Source: Amycolatopsis saalfeldensis (GTDB lineage: Bacteria > Actinomycetota > Actinomycetes > Mycobacteriales > Pseudonocardiaceae). Taken from it: DNA of 64,000 nucleotides. Numbering within the stretch: position 1 is the stretch's first letter; every line of letters starts with the position of its first letter. Below are positions 35,995 through 45,572 of the stretch, piece after piece. Made by a program: the position numbers and the translations under genes. Under the pieces are notes generated by a model. That model was not told the DNA's origin and searched no databases. It saw nothing but the letters and a program-made list of their open reading frames with translations. Location: NCBI RefSeq assembly GCF_900110575.1, contig NZ_FOEF01000008.1, positions 186,001 to 250,000 of the forward strand. Reading direction: 5' to 3'.

Positions 35995-38175
35995 GTGAAG
36001 CAGGTAGTGCAGAACTACAAGAGCGGGGAGCTGGCGCTTCTCGACGTCCCGGTGCCCGCGTGCAAGCCGGGCGGCGTGCTCGTGCGCACGACGTACTCGC
36101 TGATCTCCACCGGCACCGAGATGATGAAGGTGTCCGAGGCGAGCATGTCGATGCTGGGCAAGGCGCGCTCGCGGCCGGACCAGGTGGCGAAGGTGATGCA
36201 GAGCGTCGCGACCAACGGCTTGCCCGCGACCTACCGCAAGGTGACCAACAAGCTCGACTCGTACACCCCGCTCGGCTACTCGTTGTGCGGCGTGGTCGAG
36301 GAGGTCGGCGCGGGGATCGACGACGTCTCGGTCGGCGACCTCGTCGCGTGCGCCGGCAATGAGCACGCGCTGCACGCCGAGCTGAACTGGGTGCCGAAGA
36401 ACCTGTACGCGAAGGTGCCGGCCGGGCTTTCCGCGCGGCACGCGGCGTTCGGCACCGTCGGCTCGATCGCGATGCAGGGCGTCCGCCGCGGTGAGCCGCA
36501 GCTCGGCGACCTCGCGCTGGTGATCGGGCTCGGCCTGATCGGGCAGCTCGTGGTGCAGCTGCTGGTGGCGTCGGGCGCGCGGGTGGTCGGCGTCGACCCG
36601 GACCCGTCCCGCTGCGAGCTGGCCGAGGGGCTGGGCGCGCTGGCCTGCGGGCACCCGGGTTCCGGCCAGATCGACAACGCGGTGGCCGAGCTGTCCGGCG
36701 GCCACGGTGCCGACCAGGTCTACCTCGCCGCGGGCGGCAGCACGAACGACCCGGTGGAGCTGGCCGCGAAGCTCGCGCGCGACCGCGGGCGGGTGGTCGA
36801 CATCGGCAAGATCTCGCTGAACCTGCCGTGGAACGCGTACTACGAGAAGGAGCTGGACGTCCGGTTCTCGCGCTCGTACGGGCCCGGCCGCTACGACCCG
36901 TCGTACGAGCTGGAGGGCCGCGATTACCCGATCGGCTACGTGCGCTGGACCGAGCGGCGCAACATCGAGTGCTTCCTCGACCTGGCGGCGCGCGAGAAGC
37001 TGGACGTCGAGCCGCTGATCACGCACGTCGCGGACTTCTCCTCGGCGGTCCAGACCTACAAATCCCTCAACGACGGTGAGTTGAAGGCCGTCGCGGTGCT
37101 GTTCCGCTACCCGGACGCCGAGCCGGCCGAAGCCGAAACGGTGGTCTCGTCGGTCGCCCTGCCCGCGGGTTCGGCCACCCGGGCCACCCCGCGCGGCGGG
37201 CTGCGGGTCGGGTTCGTGGGCGCCGGGAACTACGCGTCTTCGATGCTGCTGCCGCATCTGGTCGAGCAGGACCGCGTCAGCCTGGCCGAGGTGGTCACCA
37301 CTTCGGCGCTGTCCGGCGCGAACGCCAAGCGCAAGTTCGGCTTCGCCCGCGCGAGCACCGACCTCGACCAGCTGCTCGCGAACGACGCGGTCGACACGCT
37401 GTTCATCGTGACCCGGCACAGCTCGCACGCCGAGCTCACCCGGCGCGCGCTGCTCGCGGGCAAGGCCGTGTTCGTGGAGAAGCCGCTGGCACTGTCCGAA
37501 AAGGAGCTTCGCGGGATCGTCGAGGCGATCGGGGAATCGGGCAACGACCGGCTGCAGGTCGGCTTCAACCGTCGGTTCGCGCCACTGCTGCACGAGGCGC
37601 GGCTCCAGTTCGGCCCGCGCGTCGGCCCGGCTTCGGTGCGCTACCTGGTGAACGCGGGCCGGCTCGACTCCGGCAGCTGGTACAACCAGGCCGACGCCGA
37701 GGGCACCCGGTTCGCGGGCGAGGGCGGGCACTTCATCGACACCGTCAGCTGGTTCCTCGGCAGCGACCCGGTTTCGGTCTACGCCACCGCCACCCCGGGC
37801 AACCACGACCTCCAGGTCCTCCTGCGGTACGCCGACGGCTCGACCGCCGCGATCAGCTACGTCACCAGCGGCTCCACCGCGTTCCCGAAGGAGACGCTGG
37901 ACGTGCTGGCCGACGGCCGGGTGCTGAAGTTCGACGACTTCACCCGGGCGTCGGTCTACGGCCGGAAACGCTGGTCCAGCTCCCGCATCCCGAAGGGCCG
38001 CGACAAGGGGCAGCGCGCCGAGGTCGAAGCCTTCGTGACGGCGCTGACCACCGGCGTCGCGATGCCGATCAGCGTCAGCTCGCTGGTGGCGACCACGCTG
38101 GCGACGCTCGCGGTGAACCGCAGCCTGGAAACCGGCGCGCCGGTGCGGCTGGAGCCTTCGGCGGTGCTCGGGTGA
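35995..38175 (+). CDS. Bi-domain oxidoreductase (MDR-type + Gfo/Idh/MocA)
   Basis: The 726-aa fusion has two parts. Residues 1 to about 380 form a zinc-alcohol-dehydrogenase-like (MDR) domain with VIGLGLIGQLVVQLLVASG and AAGGSTNDPVELAAKLARD. Residues about 400 to 726 form a Gfo/Idh/MocA domain with GFVGAGNYASSMLLPHL and VEKPLALSEKEL. Both bind NAD(P). Such fusions occur almost only in exopolysaccharide and O-antigen loci, next to heparinase-like genes as here, and presumably modify a sugar nucleotide or lipid-linked sugar. The GTG at 35995 follows TAGGAG. The substrate is unknown. Confidence 0.85.
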   Translation: MKQVVQNYKSGELALLDVPVPACKPGGVLVRTTYSLISTGTEMMKVSEASMSMLGKARSRPDQVAKVMQSVATNGLPATYRKVTNKLDSYTPLGYSLCGVVEEVGAGIDDVSVGDLVACAGNEHALHAELNWVPKNLYAKVPAGLSARHAAFGTVGSIAMQGVRRGEPQLGDLALVIGLGLIGQLVVQLLVASGARVVGVDPDPSRCELAEGLGALACGHPGSGQIDNAVAELSGGHGADQVYLAAGGSTNDPVELAAKLARDRGRVVDIGKISLNLPWNAYYEKELDVRFSRSYGPGRYDPSYELEGRDYPIGYVRWTERRNIECFLDLAAREKLDVEPLITHVADFSSAVQTYKSLNDGELKAVAVLFRYPDAEPAEAETVVSSVALPAGSATRATPRGGLRVGFVGAGNYASSMLLPHLVEQDRVSLAEVVTTSALSGANAKRKFGFARASTDLDQLLANDAVDTLFIVTRHSSHAELTRRALLAGKAVFVEKPLALSEKELRGIVEAIGESGNDRLQVGFNRRFAPLLHEARLQFGPRVGPASVRYLVNAGRLDSGSWYNQADAEGTRFAGEGGHFIDTVSWFLGSDPVSVYATATPGNHDLQVLLRYADGSTAAISYVTSGSTAFPKETLDVLADGRVLKFDDFTRASVYGRKRWSSSRIPKGRDKGQRAEVEAFVTALTTGVAMPISVSSLVATTLATLAVNRSLETGAPVRLEPSAVLG

Positions 38176-40085
38176 TGGATCCCGCCTGGTACCTGCGAAG
38201 ACTTTCGGCGATGGGGCCGGCCGAGATCGCCGGCCGGGCCACCGAGGCGCTGCGCAAGCAACAGTGGCGCGGCGTCGCCCGGCAGAAGGCGAGCTGGCTG
38301 CCCCATCGCACTTTTCCCCCGTCCGGCCCGGTCACGGGAGTATCCGAAGGCGCCCGCGGCGAGCTGCTGGCCACGGCCGAGCGGCTGATGGACGGGCACG
38401 CCGAGTACTTCGGCGTCGAGCGAACTGACCTCATCACGCCCGACTGGGCCTTCGACCCGAAGACTGGCCGGCGCGCGCCGGGCGACGCCTACTCGTTCGA
38501 CATCTCCTACCGCAGCGAGGAAACGGTCGGCGACATCAAGCAGATCTGGGAGCCCTCGCGCCACCAGCACCTCACCGTGCTGGCCGCGGCGTACGCGCTG
38601 ACCGGCGAAGACCGGTACGCCCACCGCGTGGCCGACCACCTGAAGTCCTGGTGGGTGGCGAACCCGCCGATGCGCGGGGTGCACTGGCTGAGCGGGATCG
38701 AGCTGGGCATCCGGCTGCTGTCCTGGGTGTGGGTGCGGCGTCTGCTCGACGGCTGGGCCGGCGCGCCCGGCCTGTTCGAGGACAATCCCGAGGCGCTGCA
38801 CCAGATCTGGCACCACCAGCGCTGGCTGGCCGCCTTCGGAAGCCGCGGCTCCTCGGCCAACAACCACGTGATCGCTGAGGACGCCGGGCAGCTCGCGGCC
38901 GCCTGCGCGTTCGACTGGTTCCCGGAGTCAGCCGGCTGGCGTGAAGCGGCGGTGCGGTCGCTGGACACGCAGCTGCAGGCCAACACGTTTGCCTCCGGGC
39001 TCAACCGCGAGCTGGCCACCGAGTACCACGGGCTGGTGCTGGAGCTGGCCCTCACGGCGGTACTGGAGACCAGCGCCACTGCGTTCGATTCAGTGGTGCC
39101 CGAGTCGACCTGGCTGGTGCTGCGCCGGATGTGCGACGCGCTGGCGTCCATTGTGGACGCCAAACTGCGGCCGCCGCGGCAGGGCGACGCCGACGACGGT
39201 TACGGGCTGGTCGTCGACGGCGCCGGCGTGAGCCGCTGGGCCTCGCTGCTCGCGACGGGTGACGCGCTCTTCGGCCGCCGCGAGTGGTGGCCGGAGGTGC
39301 CGGGCGGCGACGTGCGGACCGCGTTGTTCTCCACGCTGGCCAAGGTGCCCGCGCTGGAGGGGACGCGGCCGCCGCGCCGACCCGACGACCTGTTCGACGC
39401 GGGGATGACCATCCTGCGCACGCCGGCCGGTGCGCCGGGGGAGATCTGGTGCCGCTGTGACGGCGGGCCGCACGGCTTCCTCGCCATCGCCGCCCACGCC
39501 CACGCGGACGCGCTTTCGCTGGAGGTCCGCCACGACGGCGTCGACATCCTCGCCGACCCCGGCACGTACTGCTACCACGGCGAGCCGGAATGGCGCTCGT
39601 ACTTCCGCTCCACGCTGGGCCACAACACGCTGGAACTCGGCGGCACGGACCAGTCGGCCTCCGGCGGGCCGTTCCTCTGGACGCGCCACGCGAGCACGCG
39701 GACGCTGGCCGTCGGGCCGGTGCGCTGGCGCGCGGAACACGACGGCTACGCCCCGGCCGTGCACCGCCGTTGCGTCGAACTGGCCGACCGCACGCTGACC
39801 GTGGTTGACGAGGTGGAAGGGACGCCGGTGCCCGCGCGGCTCGCCTTCCACCTCGGGCCGCTCGTCGAGGTGACCCTGGACGGCGCCGTCGCGAAGCTGG
39901 CCTGGCCGGGCCACACGGCGAGGCTGGAACTTCCCGGCGCGCTCGCTTGGACCGCGCACCGCGGCGAGACGAACCCGCCGCTCGGCTGGTACTCGGCCGG
40001 CTTCGGCCGCCGCGAACCGGCGACCACCTTGGTGGGCAACGGCTTTGTCACCGAACCGCTGACCACCGTGCTCCGCTTCACCTGA
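38172..40085 (+). CDS. Heparinase II/III / alginate-lyase-like protein
   Basis: The 637-aa product has an N-terminal alpha-toroid domain (about residues 60-370) with family motifs SANNHVIAEDAGQLAA and NRELATEYHGLVLELA, and a C-terminal beta-sheet domain with HAHADALSLEVRHDGVDILA, GTYCYHGEPEWRSYF and STLGHNTLEL. These hold the His/Tyr/Asn set used for beta-elimination of uronic acid polymers. No signal peptide is obvious, so it may act inside the cell or be exported otherwise. It overlaps the bi-domain gene (GTGA). Cutting or quality control of the polymer made by this locus is the likely role. Confidence 0.85.
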   Translation: MMDPAWYLRRLSAMGPAEIAGRATEALRKQQWRGVARQKASWLPHRTFPPSGPVTGVSEGARGELLATAERLMDGHAEYFGVERTDLITPDWAFDPKTGRRAPGDAYSFDISYRSEETVGDIKQIWEPSRHQHLTVLAAAYALTGEDRYAHRVADHLKSWWVANPPMRGVHWLSGIELGIRLLSWVWVRRLLDGWAGAPGLFEDNPEALHQIWHHQRWLAAFGSRGSSANNHVIAEDAGQLAAACAFDWFPESAGWREAAVRSLDTQLQANTFASGLNRELATEYHGLVLELALTAVLETSATAFDSVVPESTWLVLRRMCDALASIVDAKLRPPRQGDADDGYGLVVDGAGVSRWASLLATGDALFGRREWWPEVPGGDVRTALFSTLAKVPALEGTRPPRRPDDLFDAGMTILRTPAGAPGEIWCRCDGGPHGFLAIAAHAHADALSLEVRHDGVDILADPGTYCYHGEPEWRSYFRSTLGHNTLELGGTDQSASGGPFLWTRHASTRTLAVGPVRWRAEHDGYAPAVHRRCVELADRTLTVVDEVEGTPVPARLAFHLGPLVEVTLDGAVAKLAWPGHTARLELPGALAWTAHRGETNPPLGWYSAGFGRREPATTLVGNGFVTEPLTTVLRFT

Positions 40086-40107
40086 CCGATTCGCCGAGAG
40101 GAACGAC

Positions 40108-41637
40108 GTGCGACTGACCAGCAGGCTGGCTCTGCTCCTGGGTGCGCTGTGCCCGCTGGTCCTGGCCGGGTGCTCCGGCGCGCCCGACGAAGACCCGGCG
40201 TCGAGCCAGGTCGCCGCGACCTCGGCGGCGCCGGACGGGCCCGTCGCCGCGGTGTGCGACAAGCTGCCGCCCGGTCCCGCCACTGCCCCGGCGGGCGCGG
40301 TGACCGTGGACCCGGCGGTGCCCGACGACCTCGCGACGAAGACCAAGGACTCCCCGCCTGGCACCACGTTCTGGCTCGAGCCCGGCGCCCACCACCTCGG
40401 CGACGACCGGTTCGACCAGGTGCAGCCCAAGGACGGTGACACCTACGTCGGCGCGCCCGGCGCCGTGCTCGACGGGCGCCGGGTCAACCAGTACGCGTTC
40501 ACCGGGCACGCGAAGAACGTCAAGATCCAGTCGCTGACCGTGCAGGGATTCACCGCGCCCCGCGACGAAGGCGTGGTCAACCACGACTCCGGTGACGGCT
40601 GGCTGATCCAGCACACCACCGTCCAGGACAACGACGGCGCCGGGCTGATGGCCGGCGCGAAGCAGCAGGTGCTGGACAACTGCCTGCGGCGCAACGGGCA
40701 GTACGGCATGAACGCGTTCTCCGGCGACGGCGACATCACCGGGCTGGTGGTGCGCGGCAACGAGATCACCGGCAACAACACCGGCGACTGGGAGAAGAAG
40801 GTCGACGGCTGCGGCTGCACCGGCGGGATCAAGTTCTGGGCCGTGAACGGCGCGGACGTCGTCGGCAACTGGGTGCACGACAACCGCGGCACCGGGCTGT
40901 GGGCCGACACGAACGACAACGACTTCCTGATCGAGGGCAACCTGATCGAGGACAACGACAGCTCCGCGATCACGTACGAGACCAGCTACAACGCCGTGAT
41001 CCGGAACAACACGCTGCGCCGCAACAACCTCGTCGACGGCCGCGCCTACACCGACCGCGGCGACACCTTCCCGGTGGCGACGATCTACCTGTCCGAGTCC
41101 GGCGGCGAGCCGCGGGTGCAGGCGCGGACCTCGAAGCTGGAGGTCTACGGCAACGTGCTGGAGAACAACTGGAACGGCATCACGCTGTGGGAGAACGCGG
41201 ACCGCTTCTGCAACAGCCCGGCCAACACCTCCAGCGGCGTCTGCACCAGGCTCGTGCCGGACACGGCGAAGTGCGCAGCGCCGGCGATCGCACAGAAGCC
41301 GCTGTACGACGACTGCCGCTGGAAGACCCAGCGCGTGGACGTGCACAACAACCGGTTCGTGCTCGACCCGGCGGTGGTCGGCTGCCAGGAGACCTGCGCG
41401 CGGATGGGGCTGCTGTCGAACTTCGGCACCTACCCGGACTGGTCCCCGTACATGGGCGACGTGGTGCAGACCGCGATCACCCAGAGCCAGGGCAACACCT
41501 GGCACGACAACGCCTACACCGGGCCGTGGACGTTCATCGCGGGCGACCAGAGCCACATCCTGGGCATCGGCGAGTGGGAGGGCGCGCCGTACGACCAGGA
41601 CGCCCGCACCACTTATCAACGCGGCGGAGGTGGCTGA
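40108..41637 (+). CDS. Right-handed parallel beta-helix lipoprotein
   Basis: The 509-aa product begins with a lipoprotein signal (LLLGALCPLVLAGC, lipobox LAGC at about residues 20-24). It continues with parallel beta-helix coils rich in Asn/Asp ladders, such as GNEITGNNTGDW, WVHDNRGTGLWADTNDNDF and NLIEDNDSSAITYETSYNAVI. Family members include polysaccharide lyases and C5 epimerases (AlgG-like), and the fold alone does not tell which. The gene lies between a heparinase-like and a polymerase gene, so a surface-bound role in modifying or cutting the polymer is inferred. Confidence 0.82.
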   Translation: MRLTSRLALLLGALCPLVLAGCSGAPDEDPASSQVAATSAAPDGPVAAVCDKLPPGPATAPAGAVTVDPAVPDDLATKTKDSPPGTTFWLEPGAHHLGDDRFDQVQPKDGDTYVGAPGAVLDGRRVNQYAFTGHAKNVKIQSLTVQGFTAPRDEGVVNHDSGDGWLIQHTTVQDNDGAGLMAGAKQQVLDNCLRRNGQYGMNAFSGDGDITGLVVRGNEITGNNTGDWEKKVDGCGCTGGIKFWAVNGADVVGNWVHDNRGTGLWADTNDNDFLIEGNLIEDNDSSAITYETSYNAVIRNNTLRRNNLVDGRAYTDRGDTFPVATIYLSESGGEPRVQARTSKLEVYGNVLENNWNGITLWENADRFCNSPANTSSGVCTRLVPDTAKCAAPAIAQKPLYDDCRWKTQRVDVHNNRFVLDPAVVGCQETCARMGLLSNFGTYPDWSPYMGDVVQTAITQSQGNTWHDNAYTGPWTFIAGDQSHILGIGEWEGAPYDQDARTTYQRGGGG

Positions 41638-41638
41638 A

Positions 41639-42880
41639 TTGGCGCTGCTGAACAACATCCGGCAGCCGACGCCCGTGGAGACGGGTGAGCCGACGCCGAA
41701 GCTCGTCGGCGCGTCGTGGGCGCTGCTGATCCTCAACACGCTGGGCTCCACCGGAGCCCAGACGGTGATCCCGCTGCCGCGCTCGGTGATCCAGATCGTC
41801 ACCATGGGCGCGCTGATGTCGGCGTTCGCGCTGGCGCTGGTGCTCAACCCGCGGGTGAAGGTGCGGCCGAGCGCGTACCTGATGCTGCTGAGCCTGCTGC
41901 TCGTCACGAGCATCGTGGCCAGCCTCGACCTGGAAAGCGGGCTCGGGGCGTTGTTCCGGTGCTTCCGGTTCGCGGTCTTCGTGGTGACGCTGTGGCTGCT
42001 CACGCCGTGGTGGAACGGGTCGTTCACCTTTGTGCGCCACCACATCCGGATGTTCGGGGCGGTGCTCGTCTCGGTCGTGATCGGGCTGGCCGTGTCGCCC
42101 GGCAAGGCGATGCCCGGGACGTACGGCGGGCGGCTCGCGGGCGCGGTGTGGCCGCTGACCCCGCCGCAGGTCGGGCAGTACGCGGCCGTGATCGCGGGCC
42201 TCGCGGCGCTGCTGTGGCTCGGCAAGCGGCTGGGGTACAAGCCGGCGCTGGCGGTGATCGTGCCCTCGCTCGCGCTGCTCCTGTTGTCGCACACCCGCAC
42301 CGCGACGCTCGGGCTGGTCGCCGGCCTGGTCGTCGCGCTGCTTTCGCTGGCGCTGACCAGCGCCCGCGCGCGCAAGGTGTTCGCCGCGGTGGTGGTGCTC
42401 GGCGGGTTCTCGGCCGTGGTGCTCGGCGGGCTGCTGCAGGCGTGGTTCCTGCGCGGGCAGAGCGAGGAGAACTTCTCCAGCCTCACCGGCCGCGCGAAGG
42501 TGTGGGACGCGCTGCTTTCGGCCCCGCGCACGATCAACGAGTACATCTTCGGCGTGGGGCTCACCGACAAGTCCTACGACGGGCTCCCGATCGACAACAG
42601 CTGGCTCGCCGTCTACCACGAGCAGGGCTTCGTGGGGATTGCCATCGTCGCGTCGTTCCTGCTGGTGCTGATCGCGGTGGCGGTGCTGCGGCCGCCGTCG
42701 CTGGCCCGCGCCTGCGCGATCTTCCTGATCACCTACTGCGTCTCCGCGTCCTACACCGAAGCCGGGCTCGGCGACGCTTCGCCGTACCTGCTGCACCTGG
42801 CGCTGGCCGCGACGCTGCTCGCGCAGGGCGGCGGGCGCCTGCGCGAGGACGACTTCATCCCGAAAGGCCGGCCCGCATGA
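41639..42880 (+). CDS. Wzy/O-antigen ligase-like polysaccharide polymerase
   Basis: Polytopic membrane protein of about 413 aa with ten or more helices and the large extracytoplasmic loop before the last helices (SGLTGRAKVWDALL-like region, here SSLTGRAKVWDALLSAPRT). This resembles WaaL/Wzy members that join lipid-linked repeats. I prefer the TTG at 41639 with GGAGG at 41626-41630; a GTG at 41630 without such spacing would add three residues. The start lies right after or inside the end of the lipoprotein gene. The stop overlaps the next glycosyltransferase start. Confidence 0.8.
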   Translation: MALLNNIRQPTPVETGEPTPKLVGASWALLILNTLGSTGAQTVIPLPRSVIQIVTMGALMSAFALALVLNPRVKVRPSAYLMLLSLLLVTSIVASLDLESGLGALFRCFRFAVFVVTLWLLTPWWNGSFTFVRHHIRMFGAVLVSVVIGLAVSPGKAMPGTYGGRLAGAVWPLTPPQVGQYAAVIAGLAALLWLGKRLGYKPALAVIVPSLALLLLSHTRTATLGLVAGLVVALLSLALTSARARKVFAAVVVLGGFSAVVLGGLLQAWFLRGQSEENFSSLTGRAKVWDALLSAPRTINEYIFGVGLTDKSYDGLPIDNSWLAVYHEQGFVGIAIVASFLLVLIAVAVLRPPSLARACAIFLITYCVSASYTEAGLGDASPYLLHLALAATLLAQGGGRLREDDFIPKGRPA

Positions 42881-44067
42881 GGGTGCTCGTCGTCCACAAC
42901 CGCTACCGCTCCGAGCAGCCGAGCGGGGAGAACAACGTCGTCGACGCCGAGGTGAAGCTGCTGCACGACGGCGGCGTGCAGGTCGGCCGGTTCGAGCGGC
43001 AGAGCGACGACATCGCGTCGATGTCGTTGCCGCGCAAGGCTTTGGTGCCGTTGCAGGTGCCGTGGAACCGCGCCGCGCGGGCCGAGCTGGCCACCCGGCT
43101 GCGGGTGGAGCGGCCGGATGTGGTGCACGTCCACAACACGTTCCCGCTGCTTTCGCCCTCGGTGCTGGCGGCGTGCGCGGACGCGCGGGTGCCGGTGGTG
43201 GCGACGCTGCACAACTACGGCCTGGTCTGCCCGCCCGGCACGCTGTACCGCGACGGTCACGTGTGCACGGACTGCGTCGGCGGCGCGCCGGTGCCCGCGG
43301 TGCGGAACGGGTGCTACCGCGGGTCCGCCGTCGCGACGCTGCCGATGGCCGTCAACCTCGTCGCGAACCGGCACCGCTGGCGCACCGGGGTCACGCGGTT
43401 CTTCTGCATCTCCGACGCCCAACGGTGGCTGCTCGTGGACGCGGGACTGCCGTCGGACCGCCTGACCGTGAAGCACAACTTCGTCACCGACCCCGGCGTG
43501 CGCCGGACCGGCGCCGGCGAGCACGTGCTGTTCCTCGGCCGGCTGACCGAGGAGAAGGGCGTGCCCCTGCTGATGGCGGCGTGGCACCGGCTCGGTGGCT
43601 CACTCGGCCTGCCGCTGGTGATCGCCGGCACCGGCCCGCTGGCGGACGAGGTGGCCGCTTGGGCCTCGCCGCGCGACGACGTGTCGTACGTCGGGCTCCA
43701 GAATGCCGAGGAGTGCCGTGACCTGGCCGCGAGGGCGGTGGTGATGGTCGCGCCGTCGGCTTGGCTGGAGGCGTTCGGCTTGGTGGTGGTGGAGGCGATG
43801 GCCGCCGGCGTGCCGACGGTCGCACCCGCGCACGGCGCGTTCGAGGAGCTGATCTCCGACGGCGTCACGGGCCTGCTGCACACGCCCGGCTCGGCGCCTG
43901 CGCTGGCCGACGCGCTGCGCGACGCCGTCATGGATCCGGAGCGCAACCGCAAGATGGGGGCGGCCGCGCGGGAACGGTACGAACTGGAGTTCACCCCGGA
44001 AACCGGCCTGCGCCGGCTGATCGAGGGCTACGAGGCGGCGATCACGGCGTACGGTTCGGCTCGATGA
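42877..44067 (+). CDS. Glycosyltransferase family 4 (second)
   Basis: The 396-aa GT-B protein opens RVLVVHNRYRSEQPSGENNV and has PDVVHVHNTFPLLSPSVL. In the donor domain it has FLGRLTEEKGVPLLMAAWHR and PSAWLEAFGLVVVEAMAAGVP, which includes the EX7E-type motif. It is distinct from the first GT4 of the locus. The ATG at 42877 overlaps the polymerase stop (ATGA); the frame is open far upstream but that part is not coding. It is predicted to add a further sugar to the repeat unit. Confidence 0.87.
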   Translation: MRVLVVHNRYRSEQPSGENNVVDAEVKLLHDGGVQVGRFERQSDDIASMSLPRKALVPLQVPWNRAARAELATRLRVERPDVVHVHNTFPLLSPSVLAACADARVPVVATLHNYGLVCPPGTLYRDGHVCTDCVGGAPVPAVRNGCYRGSAVATLPMAVNLVANRHRWRTGVTRFFCISDAQRWLLVDAGLPSDRLTVKHNFVTDPGVRRTGAGEHVLFLGRLTEEKGVPLLMAAWHRLGGSLGLPLVIAGTGPLADEVAAWASPRDDVSYVGLQNAEECRDLAARAVVMVAPSAWLEAFGLVVVEAMAAGVPTVAPAHGAFEELISDGVTGLLHTPGSAPALADALRDAVMDPERNRKMGAAARERYELEFTPETGLRRLIEGYEAAITAYGSAR

Positions 44068-44720
44068 GAACTGCGGTCCGCCCGGCGTTGCCCGCTTCGG
44101 TGCGCGCGCCCTCGCTCGCGCTCGCCGGCCTGGGGCTCGTGACGCTGGTGGTGCTCGGCCTGCTGTTCGCGGGCCATTCGGCCCCGAGCACGTTCGACGC
44201 GGGTCTGCTGCCGGGCCCGGACGGCCTGCCCGACCCGTGGTGGTACTTCGCCAACGCGATCGACTTCTGCGGCGAACCGGTGGGTTCGGCGATCTTGATG
44301 GTGCTGTTCGTCGGCGGCTCGCTGCTGGCGGGCCGCACTCGGACGGCCGTGCTCACCCTCGTGGGCTGCGGGATCACGGTGGCGCTGACGTCGATCTCGA
44401 AACCGGTGACCGGCCGGACGATCCACGGCAGCTTCCTGTCCTACCCGAGCGGGCACACGGCGTTCGCCACGGCGTTGGCCCTGATCGCCGCGTTCGTGCT
44501 GGTGGACCGCTTTCGCCTGGGCCGCGCTCCTGCCGTGGCGCTGATGCTGGGACTCGCCCTGGTCTGCGGATTCCTGATGGCGTGGGCGGAAGTCGGCCTC
44601 GGCGCCCACTACCCGACGGACACGATCGGCGGCTTCGCCACGGCACTGGCGGTGATCCCGGCTACGGCGTTCGTGGCGGACCGGGTGTGGCTTCGACGGC
44701 ACGAGACCGGTTCGCGTTGA
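44064..44720 (+). CDS. PAP2-family membrane phosphatase
   Basis: The 218-aa membrane protein has about six helices and the three PAP2 signatures: KPVTGRTIHG, SYPSGHTAFATA and GAHYPTDTIGG. It is predicted to remove phosphate from undecaprenyl diphosphate (carrier recycling) or a related lipid. It is the last gene of the exopolysaccharide locus, with its ATG overlapping the glycosyltransferase stop. Its 3' end overlaps the convergent hxlR gene by 59 bp. Confidence 0.87.
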   Translation: MRTAVRPALPASVRAPSLALAGLGLVTLVVLGLLFAGHSAPSTFDAGLLPGPDGLPDPWWYFANAIDFCGEPVGSAILMVLFVGGSLLAGRTRTAVLTLVGCGITVALTSISKPVTGRTIHGSFLSYPSGHTAFATALALIAAFVLVDRFRLGRAPAVALMLGLALVCGFLMAWAEVGLGAHYPTDTIGGFATALAVIPATAFVADRVWLRRHETGSR

Positions 44721-45057
44721 TCTGCTCGTGGTTGGCCATCGCCCACTCGGCGAGCGCCATCACCAGCGGCACCAGGCTCCGGCCCAGCTCGGTCAGCTCG
44801 TACTCGACCCGCGGCGGCACTTCGGCGTAGGCGGTGCGCGTGATCAGGCCGTCCTCGACCAGGTGTTTGACCGTCAGCGTGAGCATCCGCTGCGAGATGC
44901 CGGCGATGCCTGCCTCCAGCGCGCCGAACCGCAGCGGCCCGGCCCGCAGGGTGCCGACCACCAGCAGGCTCCATTTGTCGCCGATCCGGTCCAGCACCTC
45001 GCGGACCGCGCCACCCTCACGGATCCGCGGCGAGCCCTTCGATGTGACCTCCGTCAT
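44662..45057 (-). CDS. HxlR-family transcriptional regulator
   Basis: The 131-aa winged-helix protein has the HxlR pattern IGDKWSLLVVGTLRAGPLRF followed by ISQRMLTLTVKHLVEDGLI and a wing with YAEVPPRVEYELTELG. I choose the ATG at 45057 because AAAGGAG lies 8-9 nt upstream; longer starts at 45087 and 45120 are possible. It is divergent from a DoxX-like gene and probably controls it. Such pairs often respond to redox or quinone-type stress. Confidence 0.85.
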   Translation of the reverse strand: MTEVTSKGSPRIREGGAVREVLDRIGDKWSLLVVGTLRAGPLRFGALEAGIAGISQRMLTLTVKHLVEDGLITRTAYAEVPPRVEYELTELGRSLVPLVMALAEWAMANHEQINANRSRAVEATPGPPRTP

Positions 45058-45163
45058 ATCTGAAGCTCCTTTCCTGGACGCATACATCGCTGTGCCTTTT
45101 GTGGCCGCCCCCGTGCGCACAGATCATCAGGCTACGCACAAGGGGTAAGGATTGGGGAATACG

Positions 45164-45532
45164 GTGAATATCGCATTGTGGATCGGCCAGGGCCTGCTCG
45201 CACTGGTGTACCTCGCGGCGGGCGGGCTCAAGGTTGCGCGGTCCCGCGAACGGCTGATCGCCACGGGTCGCCTGGACTGGATGAAGGACACGTCGGACGC
45301 CGGGGTGAAGGCGGTCGGGCTGGTGGAGCTCCTCGGCGCGCTCGGCGTGATCCTGCCCTGGCTGACCGGAATCGCGGCGGTCCTGACCCCGATCGCCGCC
45401 GTCGGCCTGGGTGTCGTGCAGATCTGCGCACTCCGCGTGCACCTGGCCCGCAACGAGCGCCAACCCTTGCCGGCCAACGTGTTTCTGCTGCTGCTCGCCG
45501 CCTTCGTCGCGGTTGGACGATTCCTCGGCTAA
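45164..45532 (+). CDS. DoxX-like membrane protein
   Basis: Small membrane protein of about 122 aa with four hydrophobic helices and the DoxX pattern: YLAAGGLKVARSRERL near the start and VGLVELLGALGVILPWLTG in the middle. The GTG at 45164 fits better than the TTG at 45152. The family is linked to redox homeostasis in some bacteria, but no reaction can be assigned. The pairing with a divergent HxlR regulator is common. Confidence 0.82.
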   Translation: MNIALWIGQGLLALVYLAAGGLKVARSRERLIATGRLDWMKDTSDAGVKAVGLVELLGALGVILPWLTGIAAVLTPIAAVGLGVVQICALRVHLARNERQPLPANVFLLLLAAFVAVGRFLG

Positions 45533-45572
45533 TTCGCGCGACGCGAGCGCGTGGACTTGCCATGCTGCGCAC

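Noticed and set aside
45113..45120. GTGCGCAC palindrome in the hxlR/doxX gap as an operator
   Set aside because: An 8-bp GC palindrome is common at this base composition and there is no second copy or symmetry around it.
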